Shown one piece after another: positions 19,166 to 27,618 of a stretch of 52,167 bases of DNA. The stretch covers positions 1 through 52,167 of the IMG/VR virus record IMGVR_UViG_3300042540_001538, one strand, 5' to 3'. Origin of the DNA: a virus. The first letter of the stretch is position 1. Every line of letters starts with the position of its first letter. The notes beneath the pieces are model-generated. The model saw only the letters and a program-made list of their open reading frames with translations, did no database searches and was not told the DNA's origin. Position numbers and translations under genes: made by a program.

Positions 19166-19980
19166 GAGCAGTTGAATTTATACTTGAAAATAAACATGTC
19201 GATGAAGGTTGGCGTGAGGTTGTTGCTGCTGCCATACCTATTGCAGGGCTAGGATTTCATGGTGCTAATTTATATAAAGGTGACAAAACTCCTCCTCAAC
19301 CTGCAGCACAAGTTATTCAAGTTCAACCTAAACAACAAGTAAAAACGTTTCAACCATCAGAACCAATTCGTCAGGTTGCTCCACAGCCAAAAGAAGCACC
19401 ACAAGTTAAACAAAAACAAGTAAAAAAAGAATATAAACCACTTACACCAAATGAACATGCGTTGTACACAATAGCAGTTAATTCAGGATTACATGGTATT
19501 GAATTGGCTCAATTTTTAGCACAAATGCAGCATGAAAGTTGGGATTTTAAAAAGTTACGTGAAGTACCACAGGGTAAAGATTATTTTAAAAAATATGATC
19601 CAAAACATGCTCCAAAAACAGCAAAAATTTTAGGCAACAAAGCCCCAGGCGATGGCGAAAAATACAAAGGACGTGGGTTTATACAACTTACAGGACGTGA
19701 TAATTACAAAGCTGCGGGTGATGCTTTAGGTATCATGTTTGTTAACCCTAACCCAAAAGATAAAAAAGCTGAAAAATTAGCAGCACTTAATCGTAAAAAA
19801 TTAGAAACAGATATGGTGCTATCCGCAAAAGTTGCCTTGTGGTATTGGTCAACACGTGTAAAACCTTATGTAAAAAATTTCTCTGATACTGCTGCAGTGA
19901 CTAAATTTATTAATCCTGCTCTATATGGATTAAAAGATAGACATGAAAACTTTATGGATTACTTACAAAAAATAAAATGA
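19162..19980 (+). CDS. GH19 lysozyme/chitinase-like endolysin with capsid-targeting-like leader
   Basis: 272 residues. Leader MRAVEFILEN, a hydrophobic stretch (~20-36), a Pro/Gln/Lys linker (~43-92), then a GH19 domain from ~95. The catalytic Glu is probably E125 (AQMQHESWDF). The hallmark KGRGFIQLTGRDNY is at 169-182, and the usual WYW and NP/Y elements follow. GH19 enzymes in phages cleave peptidoglycan. The leader suggests the enzyme may be loaded into the head rather than, or as well as, acting at lysis. Overlaps the next gene (ATGA). Confidence 0.85.
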   Translation: MRAVEFILENKHVDEGWREVVAAAIPIAGLGFHGANLYKGDKTPPQPAAQVIQVQPKQQVKTFQPSEPIRQVAPQPKEAPQVKQKQVKKEYKPLTPNEHALYTIAVNSGLHGIELAQFLAQMQHESWDFKKLREVPQGKDYFKKYDPKHAPKTAKILGNKAPGDGEKYKGRGFIQLTGRDNYKAAGDALGIMFVNPNPKDKKAEKLAALNRKKLETDMVLSAKVALWYWSTRVKPYVKNFSDTAAVTKFINPALYGLKDRHENFMDYLQKIK

Positions 19981-20303
19981 TTACACTAACAGAATCTGCT
20001 ATAAAAAAAGTAAAAGAAATATTATCTGAAGAACCTAAACCAATGAAACTTAGAACTTACGTACAAGGTGGTGGTTGCAGTGGATTTTCATATGGATTTT
20101 CACTAGAAGATGACCCTACGCAAGAAGATGATTTTAGTTTACATTTTGATGGTATTGAAGTTGTGGTTGATGCCATGTCTGCTCAATACTTAGAAGGTGC
20201 GGAAATAGATTATCGAAGTAATTTAGAAGGTAGTCAATTTATTATCAAAAATCCTAATGCTCAAACAACTTGTGGATGTGGGAGTAGTTTCAGTCCATTC
20301 TAA
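19977..20303 (+). CDS. erpA: A-type iron-sulphur carrier (ErpA/IscA family)
   Basis: 108 residues, full length. Ends of the HesB domain are intact: LTESAIKKVKEIL at the start, GGGCSGFSYGF (C34) and TTCGCGSSF (C99, C101), the three Cys that hold the Fe-S cluster. It delivers clusters to apoproteins in the host and is a known auxiliary gene of aquatic phages. It is translated from the stop of the lysozyme gene (ATGA). IscA-type is the alternative; ErpA is chosen because of the DDPTQEDD region. Confidence 0.88.
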   Translation: MITLTESAIKKVKEILSEEPKPMKLRTYVQGGGCSGFSYGFSLEDDPTQEDDFSLHFDGIEVVVDAMSAQYLEGAEIDYRSNLEGSQFIIKNPNAQTTCGCGSSFSPF

Positions 20304-20316
20304 TCTAATATTGGGA

Positions 20317-20322
20317 TAAATA
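20317..20322 (+). promoter_or_regulatory. T4-type late promoter
   Basis: GATAAATA 21 nt before ATG 20344, with AGGA in the leader. Confidence 0.6.
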
Positions 20323-20343
20323 CCTGATATAGGATAAAGAATA

Positions 20344-23300
20344 ATGGCAACTTCATCAAATATCACACTATCTAACATTAATGTAGGGCAACCTAATCAA
20401 ATTGCCAACAGTGATAGTTTGTGGTTAGCATTTAATAAAGCACAGAATAACTTCTCTGCGATTTCAAACCAAGCAAGTCAATGGAAAACAATCGACGGAG
20501 GTAACGGGGTAAGTGTTACAGCAGTTAGTAACTCATCACTTGTCATTGAAAACACAGGGGTAAGGCAGATAATACCTGGGGACAATATATCGGTAAGCAA
20601 TTTAGGTCTTGGTATTGTACAAATTACCGCTGTAGGGGGCGGAAACGGTAATGGTGGTAGTTCATTATCAGGTGTAAGTATTACAGCAGCCACAGGAGTC
20701 AATGTTAGCCCAAATGTTACACTACAAACAGCAGGTAATGCAAACTTTATTATTGGTTTAGCTAACAGTGGTGTTACAGCAGGTACCTATCGTTTTCCAA
20801 ATATAACTATTGACCAATATGGACGTGTCACTAATGTAGCCAATGGTAACGCAGGTACAGTAACGAATATTGGGTTTGTCAATGGTAATGGTATTAGCGT
20901 AACAGGTGGTCCAATCACCACATCGGGTAATGTTACGATAACAAATACAGGAGTCACACGTTTAACCGTGGGTGCAGGTTTAGCAATCGGTAATAGTACT
21001 ACAGGTATTGGTATTGCTAATACGCTAACAGGTGAAGTTATATTAACCTTAACAGGTGGCGGTGGTGGTGGAGGTGGTACGGTAACATTAGTAGAAACCA
21101 TGAGTAATGGTGATATTTTAATGTCAACGACAAATCCTGTGCCAAACGGAGCTACTAGCGCACAAATTACAAGTGCAGGTACCATTTATTTTAGATTGGC
21201 AAATAATTTACCAAATATTACAGGTGTTGGAACATTATCTAATTTAAGTGTTGCGGGTAATGCAGTAATTGGTGGCAACTTAACCGTAATGGGTAACATG
21301 AATTATATAAACAGTAATGTTTATTATATTCAAGATCCTACGATTGAATTAGGTGGTGGAGCAAACGGTGCACCATTGACAACTAATGATGGCAAAGATC
21401 GTGGACTAATCTTACATTATTATAATGGTATACCTATCGACGCATTTATGGGTTGGGATACAGGTAACTCTGAGTTTGCTTTGGGTAGTAATGTATCTGA
21501 AACTTCAGCTAATAGTGGTGTATACCTGTTTAATAGTTACGGCAACTTACGTGCTTTAAATTACTTGGGTACAGGTATTGCAGTCAGTGCAAATGTTGTA
21601 GCAGGAAACCTTATTGCAAACTCTAACGCAAACATCACAGGTATTGCTAACATAGCTAATATGGTTGTGTCAGGTAACGCTAACGTCAATCAACTTAATG
21701 CTACTAACGCAAATATCAGTTCAAACTTAACAGTATCAGGTAACTTAAGTGGTGGTAATATTACCACGACAGGTGTTGTATTTGCAACAGGAAATATTAC
21801 AGGTGGCAATTTACAAACTACAGCATCAGTAGTTGCAGGTAATGTTTTTGCAAATGCCAATGTATGGGCAAATACAGGCACTGTGGGTGGTTCATTACTG
21901 CGTGGAGCATTTGATACTAATAGTAGTAGTCAACCTAACATTACCACACTTGGTAACTCAATTGCTATAGGAAATATTTCATCGGTCAATAATGTAAACG
22001 TTAATGTACTTCTTACAACAAGTAACCTAACAATTACCGCAACTACGATTGCCAATGGTGTAATACAAGCTAACGCAAACATTGTAAGTAATGCTAACAT
22101 TTATGCAAACAGTGGTACCATTGGTGCTTCATTATTAACAGGAACGTTGACAACAGCAGCACAACCTAACGTAACTAGTGTAGGTAATCTTTCATCATTA
22201 ACTGTTGTGGGCAATGCTAGCGCAGGTAATTTATCTACCTCAGGATTCTTGACAGTTACCTCTAATGCAAATATTGGCAATCTGCAAGTCAGTGGTGCAG
22301 GTAACATTGTTGGTAATGCTAATGTTGGTAATTTAGGCACATCAGGATTAATTATAGCCACAGGAAATATTACAGGTGGCAATTTAACTACAGGTGGTGT
22401 AGTAGGTGCAACAGGCAATGTAACAGGTGGCAATCTTACTTCTAACGCAAATATTACTGCAGTAAGTTTTGTCATTGCAAATAACTTCACTGCTAATTCA
22501 AATATTGGTGCATCACAAACTATTACAGGTGGTGTCGTTAACTCAAATAGTTCGATGAGTGCTATAACAACGATAACAGGTGGTAATCTAATTTCCAATG
22601 GTTTTGCAAATATAAGTGGTAATTTAATTGCTGCAAATATTACATCAAACAATGTCATTTTAGCAACAAGCACCATTACAGGTGGCAATATTATATCCAA
22701 TGGTTTTGCTAATGTAGGTGGTAATCTTATTGCTGCAAATATTACATCAAATGGTATAGCAAATATTGTTGGTAATGCTAACGTAGGTAACTTAATTTCC
22801 GCAGGTATTATTTCAGCAGTTGGTAATGCTAACGTAGGAAATATTGGTGCTACTACGGGCGTATTTACCGTGGTAACAGGATCATTAACTACTAACGCTC
22901 AGCCAAATATTACAAGTGTTGGTACACTATCAAGTTTAGTTGTTACAGCAAATGCCAATGTAGGTAACCTAATTACAGGTGGGTTTATCACAGCCAATGG
23001 CAACATTACAGGTGGCAATGTAAGTAGCTTAGGTATATTGTCAGTAACGGGTAATGCAAACGTTGGTAATTTAGGATCTAATATTGCTGTTGTATCTACA
23101 GGTAATATTAACATTGTTAATGCTAATTCTATTGTTGTATCAACATTAGCTAATGTGGTTGCAACAACACCTGCAACAAGTACAACAAGTGGTGCCCTAC
23201 AGGTTAATGGCGGTATTAGCACTCAGGGCAATATCTATGCAGGTGGTAATATTGTTGGATCTTTAAACGCTTCATTAACAGGTAATGTATCAGGGCAATA

Positions 23301-23445
23301 TGTAACAGGTAATATTGTTACTGTGAGCGCAACTCCTGCTAGCACTGACCCAGGCATCCCAGGGCAAATCGTCTTTGATTCAGGCAATATTTACGTATGT
23401 ATTGCTAACGGTGCATGGAAACGAGCTGCTCTAAGCACGTATTAA
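20344..23445 (+). CDS. Second long repetitive tail-fibre-type protein
   Basis: 1033 residues, complete. The N-terminal ~55 residues (MATSSNITLSNINVGQPNQI) are non-repetitive and probably attach the fibre. The rest is Asn/Gly/Thr/Val-rich with the same modules as the giant fibre (NANVGNLGTSGLI, TGNITGGNL, AQPNVTSVGNLSSL) and one DPTIELGGGANGAP...DAFMGWDTGNSEF domain. The last ~40 residues (DPGIPGQIVFDSGNIYVCI ... WKRAALSTY) form a different cap from the giant fibre. Shared modules suggest recombination between the two genes. Late promoter and SD present; a terminator follows. Confidence 0.85.
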   Translation: MATSSNITLSNINVGQPNQIANSDSLWLAFNKAQNNFSAISNQASQWKTIDGGNGVSVTAVSNSSLVIENTGVRQIIPGDNISVSNLGLGIVQITAVGGGNGNGGSSLSGVSITAATGVNVSPNVTLQTAGNANFIIGLANSGVTAGTYRFPNITIDQYGRVTNVANGNAGTVTNIGFVNGNGISVTGGPITTSGNVTITNTGVTRLTVGAGLAIGNSTTGIGIANTLTGEVILTLTGGGGGGGGTVTLVETMSNGDILMSTTNPVPNGATSAQITSAGTIYFRLANNLPNITGVGTLSNLSVAGNAVIGGNLTVMGNMNYINSNVYYIQDPTIELGGGANGAPLTTNDGKDRGLILHYYNGIPIDAFMGWDTGNSEFALGSNVSETSANSGVYLFNSYGNLRALNYLGTGIAVSANVVAGNLIANSNANITGIANIANMVVSGNANVNQLNATNANISSNLTVSGNLSGGNITTTGVVFATGNITGGNLQTTASVVAGNVFANANVWANTGTVGGSLLRGAFDTNSSSQPNITTLGNSIAIGNISSVNNVNVNVLLTTSNLTITATTIANGVIQANANIVSNANIYANSGTIGASLLTGTLTTAAQPNVTSVGNLSSLTVVGNASAGNLSTSGFLTVTSNANIGNLQVSGAGNIVGNANVGNLGTSGLIIATGNITGGNLTTGGVVGATGNVTGGNLTSNANITAVSFVIANNFTANSNIGASQTITGGVVNSNSSMSAITTITGGNLISNGFANISGNLIAANITSNNVILATSTITGGNIISNGFANVGGNLIAANITSNGIANIVGNANVGNLISAGIISAVGNANVGNIGATTGVFTVVTGSLTTNAQPNITSVGTLSSLVVTANANVGNLITGGFITANGNITGGNVSSLGILSVTGNANVGNLGSNIAVVSTGNINIVNANSIVVSTLANVVATTPATSTTSGALQVNGGISTQGNIYAGGNIVGSLNASLTGNVSGQYVTGNIVTVSATPASTDPGIPGQIVFDSGNIYVCIANGAWKRAALSTY

Positions 23446-23453
23446 AAATAAAA

Positions 23454-23473
23454 AAGCCACCATAAGGTGGCTT
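23454..23473. terminator. Bidirectional terminator hairpin
   Basis: AAGCCACC / GGTGGCTT stem with ATAA loop between convergent genes. An A run precedes it, giving a T run on the minus strand. Confidence 0.75.
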
Positions 23474-23476
23474 ATA

Positions 23477-23695
23477 TTATTGTGTGTTAGCTAAAAAATG
23501 TCGTGTAATTCGATCATCAATCATTCTTGGTATATCACTCCAAGGCCATTCATTTTCAAATGGGCACACGGTTTTCCATTTTGAATGTTTTTTAAAATAA
23601 ATTACTTCTTCAATATGTTTACTATTAGATGGATCAAACTTTTGACGCTCACGTACTTGTGAACGTGTTTTACTATTGCTATCCCATGTTGACAT
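23477..23695 (-). CDS. Hypothetical protein
   Basis: 72 residues from ATG 23695 (MSTWDSNSKTRS); an upstream in-frame ATG is less likely. Basic N-terminus, Trp-rich end (WKTVCPFENEWPWSDIP). Overlaps the 3' end of the gene before it by 17 nt. No family recognised. Confidence 0.5.
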   Translation of the reverse strand: MSTWDSNSKTRSQVRERQKFDPSNSKHIEEVIYFKKHSKWKTVCPFENEWPWSDIPRMIDDRITRHFLANTQ

Positions 23696-24119
23696 GAACT
23701 TGATCCTCAATATCAGTAGTTACAGGTTTAAGCATATTAAGAAGTTCTTCGGGAGTCATTTTAATTCTAGGTTTACGATGAGCTTCACGATGTAAACGAG
23801 TTTCGATGCTTTCAATCTTTTCTTCAAAAGCAGTAACCCATTGCAAATTACTAATAAAATTAGAACGTGGATCATAAGCAGCAAATTTAAATGCTTCAAT
23901 TTTTGTCATTGGTTGAGGCAACTCTTGCCACTCTGAAGTAAGTTCTTTTACACTTTTACCCTTACGTAATACATAACCATTTTGTCTTGAGGATTTTATA
24001 CGTTTAACTATATCTTCACCTACCCTAACACATTCGTATCGTTCACCACTTTCTTCATCCAAGTGTACAGTGATGCCTACAACTTTTTTCAATCGTTCGC
24101 TACGCTTGTCTTTCATCAT
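23679..24119 (-). CDS. Hypothetical protein, predicted early
   Basis: 146 residues, highly charged, helical (AFEEKIESIETRLHREAHRKP). It begins with two Met codons, so the start is ambiguous by one codon. Lies 6 nt downstream of the next gene in an operon read leftward from the promoter at 24428. Function unknown. Confidence 0.55.
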   Translation of the reverse strand: MMKDKRSERLKKVVGITVHLDEESGERYECVRVGEDIVKRIKSSRQNGYVLRKGKSVKELTSEWQELPQPMTKIEAFKFAAYDPRSNFISNLQWVTAFEEKIESIETRLHREAHRKPRIKMTPEELLNMLKPVTTDIEDQVHVNMG

Positions 24120-24125
24120 ATATCC

Positions 24126-24392
24126 TTAATCTTGATTATTTGTTTTTACTTGCTTACCAAAAATTTTACTTAACGCAATACTTGCATCATTCACATGATT
24201 TACATTGTCTAATATATTAAATTCAGCTAAACTTAATCCATTTTCAATGTTAACCAACAACTCATGATATTTTTCAAGTTGTTCTTGAGTAATATCATTA
24301 GGATTACAACTTGTCAACTCATTTTGTAAGTTATTGAGGAAAACACGTAACTCAATAAATTCTTCTGCTGTTTTTGGAAAGTATTCATCCAT
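24126..24392 (-). CDS. Hypothetical acidic protein
   Basis: 88 residues from ATG 24392 (MDEYFPKTAEEFIELR). This start lies just downstream of a consensus sigma70 promoter; a longer in-frame start would overlap that promoter. Acidic and helical, with no recognised domain. Confidence 0.55.
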   Translation of the reverse strand: MDEYFPKTAEEFIELRVFLNNLQNELTSCNPNDITQEQLEKYHELLVNIENGLSLAEFNILDNVNHVNDASIALSKIFGKQVKTNNQD

Positions 24393-24427
24393 ATTTAAAA
24401 CCTTTGTAGTAAAGTTAGTGTATAGTA

Positions 24428-24456
24428 ATATTACCACATGGTTAAGGCTTTGTCAA
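24428..24456 (-). promoter_or_regulatory. Sigma70-type early promoter
   Basis: TTGACA (24456-24451), 17-nt spacer, TAATAT (24433-24428). Reads toward the genes at 24392 and below. Confidence 0.75.
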
Positions 24457-24871
24457 GAATTTTTTTCAGTATGGTAGATAAACGACATTGTACGTCTACT
24501 TCCCAAGGCAGTTTACTATATTGTTCATAAGGTAAGCTTTCAGGATCAGCTTTTAAATAAAAGTTTTTTTGCCATATGTGCCACCCATCTTTGGTTATTT
24601 CTAATACCCCTGTATATCGTTGATTAATGTGTATTAACTCATGTGTAAGTATTAATGGTATTTGTTTAACAGGTAAATCATAATTCAATACTAAACGGTT
24701 AATTTTTTTACGATCAATACCACCATAGGTTGACTTTGCAAGCTTGTACAAACATATATCAATGGTATTAGGTAGTTCTAAAATATCTGTTGCATGAGTA
24801 CAGATATTTTTTATTATGATTTCGCTTTGAGGTAATGAATTTAAATTTTTATAAAAAAAATTTACTTGCAT
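24431..24871 (-). CDS. Putative zinc metallopeptidase (HExxH)
   Basis: 146 residues. LILTHELIHINQRY contains an HExxH zinc-binding motif. A downstream Glu in PWEVDVQCR, about 50 residues later, could be the third ligand, as in gluzincin or SprT-like small peptidases. The rest has no clear family match. Its ATG overlaps the stop of the upstream gene, so the two are co-translated. Substrate unknown. Confidence 0.6.
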   Translation of the reverse strand: MQVNFFYKNLNSLPQSEIIIKNICTHATDILELPNTIDICLYKLAKSTYGGIDRKKINRLVLNYDLPVKQIPLILTHELIHINQRYTGVLEITKDGWHIWQKNFYLKADPESLPYEQYSKLPWEVDVQCRLSTILKKILDKALTMW

Positions 24872-25149
24872 TAATGAACTGTGTCGTTATAGTTCATATC
24901 ATAATATTGATCAGTTAGTTCTCTTAACTCCTCAATACTATAACCTATTTCTTTCATTTTACCTATTAAACGAGTGAATAATACAAAAGTGGCGCACCCT
25001 GCTATATATTCTTCATCATCACCTTCTGATTCAAAATCATCAAGTTGCGGTATTAATTCTTCGACAACAAACTCATAAGCTACTTCGGTGGAAATGTCAA
25101 TCAACTTTTGAGATACTTCAATTAATTCTTCTTTGTCTACTTTTTCCAT
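24871..25149 (-). CDS. Hypothetical acidic protein
   Basis: 92 residues from the second ATG (25149), which lies 6 nt after AAGGAG; the first ATG would touch the SD. Acidic helical protein (EELIPQLDDFESEGDDEEY). Unknown. Confidence 0.55.
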   Translation of the reverse strand: MEKVDKEELIEVSQKLIDISTEVAYEFVVEELIPQLDDFESEGDDEEYIAGCATFVLFTRLIGKMKEIGYSIEELRELTDQYYDMNYNDTVH

Positions 25150-25205
25150 GACCATCTCCTTCTTAATTATTTATTCTAGGATAGGAAGCCATCTCTAGCA
25201 ATTTA

Positions 25206-25640
25206 TTAAGTAGTATATTCGTAATTAATAGTATCAGTATTTTCACGCAAAACAATAGCTCCATTTTTTAAATGAAACTTACGAGCCATTTCAGTCTTAG
25301 GGCTTAAGGTAACAAAACGATTGACTGAGGGAAAATTTTCTTTAATTTGTGGTACAGCTTTACGCAATAAGTTTGCTCCACTACCTGCTTTATAACTCCA
25401 TATTGTGTAAAACACAGCAGTAGTAGGTTGTGAACTAGTGATATCTAAATCTTTTACTTCAGCAGGTACAAAATCATGAAACGATATACAAACAATTGCT
25501 GAAGGTTGTTCATCATCAATTGTAGCGGCAATTATTCTATTTGGTGCTACACGATAAGCAATAGGTATCTCAGGACGAACAGGATCATCCTTTATAAAGC
25601 TTAATAAACTATCAGTCATGTCTGTTATAAAACGCATCAT
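25206..25640 (-). CDS. GNAT-like acyltransferase-fold protein
   Basis: 144 residues. The pattern FYTIWSYKAGSGANLLRKAV, VNRFVTLSPKTEMARKFH and LKNGAIVLRENTDTINYEY fits a small GNAT-like family I recognise from phages and bacteria, in which a C-terminal NYEY strand ends the fold. No classical RxxGxG motif, so acetyl-CoA binding is uncertain. AATAAATA lies 8 nt before the first ATG. Confidence 0.55.
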   Translation of the reverse strand: MMRFITDMTDSLLSFIKDDPVRPEIPIAYRVAPNRIIAATIDDEQPSAIVCISFHDFVPAEVKDLDITSSQPTTAVFYTIWSYKAGSGANLLRKAVPQIKENFPSVNRFVTLSPKTEMARKFHLKNGAIVLRENTDTINYEYTT

Positions 25641-25648
25641 AATATCCG

Positions 25649-25654
25649 TATTTA
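25649..25654 (-). promoter_or_regulatory. T4-type late promoter
   Basis: TAATAAATA 8 nt before ATG 25640. Confidence 0.5.
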
Positions 25655-25743
25655 TTAAATAATTTTAAAAGTATACTTTAATACAAAAAAAAATGCAAGT
25701 ACTATTGCTAGTACTTGCAACATCTCTAAATCAACTTTTTTAT

Positions 25744-27126
25744 TTACAATATGTTGTATCGCTCAACGTTCACAGTGTCAAGCATAATACTTAACGGTGT
25801 GAAATCTCTTGCTCCTAAGATAGACTTCATGATAGATGGTGAAAAACCACTTACCAATGCTGTACCTTGTGTATTAAACTTTACAGGAACATTGTCATGT
25901 GAGTTTAAATTCCAAAATACAATCTTAGGCACATCATAACCTGCATCAGCATACTTCTTACCAATTGCTTTATATGCGGTATCATCAGCACGTACTGCTT
26001 GATTAAACTGCATATCAGAAAGAATCAATAAAAACTTAGGCATATCTGCTTCAGGTACTTTATTGATAAGTGCTACAATTAGAATAGCATCAAATGCTGC
26101 CATGAGATTAGTTGACATTGACCAATCAGCACGATTCATTTGATTCATTTTATCAACAATATTACCTTTTAATATTTCAATCTTGGTGTTTGTAGAAAAT
26201 GTTAAAAACATATCCTTAAACGCACCACGATTTTTGTCAGCACAATATAATCCTAAAGCCACTGCAACATTTAAGCAAGTTAAGTTTTTAGCTCCACCTA
26301 CAGAGCAACCCATTGACCCACTTACATCAACCATAGGCAACACATTAGCATCACTCATATAGTTAGGTAGTGCATCCCACTGTGCAATGCTCACATCAAT
26401 AATACCACTTGATAAAGACTTAATTATGTCATGTGGGTATATGGCTGAAGCATTAATTTTAGTGGTTCCGCTAACTAACCCATCACGATACTCTTTGTAG
26501 CGATCATGGTCATTACGATCAAATGCTTTTTTGTAAATAGATGCAGCAATTGATGGTACATGTGAGTAATTTATTTTATCCCATTCTTTAGCGCACATAT
26601 TAGTTTCAACAACTTTAGTTGCATTAACTAATAGCTTACGATATGTTTTAGGTGACAACCCCATAAAATTACGCAACTCTGCGGCAATTTGCCCTTTACG
26701 TGGCATCCACTTTGCACATAGTCCATCATTGTTTAATAACGCTTCACGAATTGATGTATAAGCAAAGTTTCTCATGGTGCGTGTTGAAAAAATTAACATA
26801 TCGTCCCAACGCCCAAAAGTAGGGATATGTGGGATTACACGTACTAACATACTAGGATGGTTTATTTCCATGTATAAAAGTAAGTCACGTACTAATTGAC
26901 GTTCACCTGCTCCACCACGCACATCACGTGCCCATAGCAAAATTTTTGTAGCAATTTCAGGAGATTCTTGAAACGCTTTTTCAAATAGTGCGCTTATATC
27001 TTTACCACGTGATGCTCCAATTTTAAAGAATAAGTCTACAAGAGCATCACCTGTTCCATTAAACGCAGCCATACCATTTGTCGTAGTAGTATCAACTTCA
27101 GTTTCTACTGCTGTTTTAAATTCCAT
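25744..27126 (-). CDS. TROVE/vWA-type protein (DUF2828-like)
   Basis: 460 residues. The N-terminal ~250 residues are helical repeats of the TROVE/DUF2828 type (WARDVRGGAGERQLVRDLLL, IPTFGRWDDMLIF, WMPRKGQIAAELRNFMGLS). The C-terminal half is a von Willebrand A domain with an intact MIDAS (DVSGSMG at 267-273). Ro60/Rsr proteins share this layout: a helical ring that binds RNA ends and Y RNAs, plus a vWA domain. SD AAAGGA is present. The gene follows a long structured leader (27141-27370) driven by its own promoter, which recalls Rsr genes next to Y-RNA genes. RNA binding here is inferred from the fold, not shown. Confidence 0.8.
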   Translation of the reverse strand: MEFKTAVETEVDTTTTNGMAAFNGTGDALVDLFFKIGASRGKDISALFEKAFQESPEIATKILLWARDVRGGAGERQLVRDLLLYMEINHPSMLVRVIPHIPTFGRWDDMLIFSTRTMRNFAYTSIREALLNNDGLCAKWMPRKGQIAAELRNFMGLSPKTYRKLLVNATKVVETNMCAKEWDKINYSHVPSIAASIYKKAFDRNDHDRYKEYRDGLVSGTTKINASAIYPHDIIKSLSSGIIDVSIAQWDALPNYMSDANVLPMVDVSGSMGCSVGGAKNLTCLNVAVALGLYCADKNRGAFKDMFLTFSTNTKIEILKGNIVDKMNQMNRADWSMSTNLMAAFDAILIVALINKVPEADMPKFLLILSDMQFNQAVRADDTAYKAIGKKYADAGYDVPKIVFWNLNSHDNVPVKFNTQGTALVSGFSPSIMKSILGARDFTPLSIMLDTVNVERYNIL

Positions 27127-27140
27127 TTTAATTTTCCTTT

Positions 27141-27197
27141 ACAGAATGCATTTATTTCAATTTTCAAGTTTGATTTTTTTAGTTGCTGTTAGCATTC
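27141..27197 (-). ncRNA. Pseudoknot element, copy A2 (in the TROVE-gene leader)
   Basis: GAATGC (27197-27192) pairs with GCATTC (27149-27144). A bulge TAACAGCAAC follows the 5' strand, and its ACAG can pair with CTGT directly after the 3' strand, giving an H-type pseudoknot. Same architecture as copies A1, B and C. It lies 15 nt upstream of the ATG of the TROVE-like gene. Confidence 0.5.
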
Positions 27198-27205
27198 AAA
27201 AACTA

Positions 27206-27370
27206 ACAGGATGGTCGATACGGTAATTTATTTTCTGCTTGCCCACTACCACAAGGGACTTTGTATCACAAGCCTATCATAGATCTCGCCTATGCCCAAA
27301 GTTGGCTTACCCCAACAGGCTGACTGATTACTCAATCTTTAGTCATGTAAAAAAGTTGCTGTATCCATCC
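27206..27370 (-). ncRNA. Structured RNA, pseudoknot element copy A1
   Basis: Outer stem GGATGG (27370-27365) with CCATCC (27214-27209), bulge ATACAGCAAC, and CTGT just downstream. The ~145-nt insert folds by eye into several hairpins: TGACT-AAA-GATT GAGT AATC-AGTCA, GTTGG/CCAAC, CATAG/CTATG with a 7-nt loop, and AGCCT/AGGCT closing a junction. A sigma70 promoter starts transcription within about 5 nt of the stem. It may be a free ncRNA or the 5' leader of the TROVE-like mRNA. Confidence 0.6.
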
Positions 27371-27381
27371 TTAATGTGTGT

Positions 27382-27410
27382 ATAGTATATAAAAACTTAT
27401 TTACTGTCAA
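27382..27410 (-). promoter_or_regulatory. Sigma70-type promoter for the structured RNA
   Basis: TTGACA (27410-27405), 17 nt, TACTAT (27387-27382); predicted start near 27375-27371, at the first stem of the RNA. Confidence 0.6.
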
Positions 27411-27585
27411 CACGTTTTTTATCTAAATTTGTTACGTTCATCCATACTTTTCTTCCGTTTTCAGGTTTATACACTTCAACAAACATCGTACCATCAATAT
27501 TTTTTTGATTGGTAAAATCTTCACAAAGCCATTCTTCCTTAGTTCTGCGATTGATAAGTTTTAATGATTTAGATTTTTTGCTCAT
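27397..27585 (-). CDS. Hypothetical small protein behind an attenuator
   Basis: 62 residues from ATG 27585 (MSKKSKSLKLINRRTKEEWL). This start has GGAGAGG 3 nt upstream. An earlier in-frame ATG lies inside the SD hairpin. Beta-rich, charged; unknown family. Expression is probably set by the terminator/SD switch just upstream. Confidence 0.6.
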   Translation of the reverse strand: MSKKSKSLKLINRRTKEEWLCEDFTNQKNIDGTMFVEVYKPENGRKVWMNVTNLDKKRVDSK

Positions 27586-27588
27586 GAT

Positions 27589-27618
27589 CCTCTCCAAAAA
27601 GGAGAGGATAACCTCTCC
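27589..27618 (-). promoter_or_regulatory. Terminator / SD-sequestering switch
   Basis: Three arms on the minus strand: GGAGAGG (27618-27612), TTAT, CCTCTCC (27607-27601), TTTTT, GGAGAGG (27595-27589), ATC, ATG. The first two form a hairpin followed by five U (terminator). The middle arm can instead pair with the third arm, which is the SD of the next gene. Confidence 0.7.
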
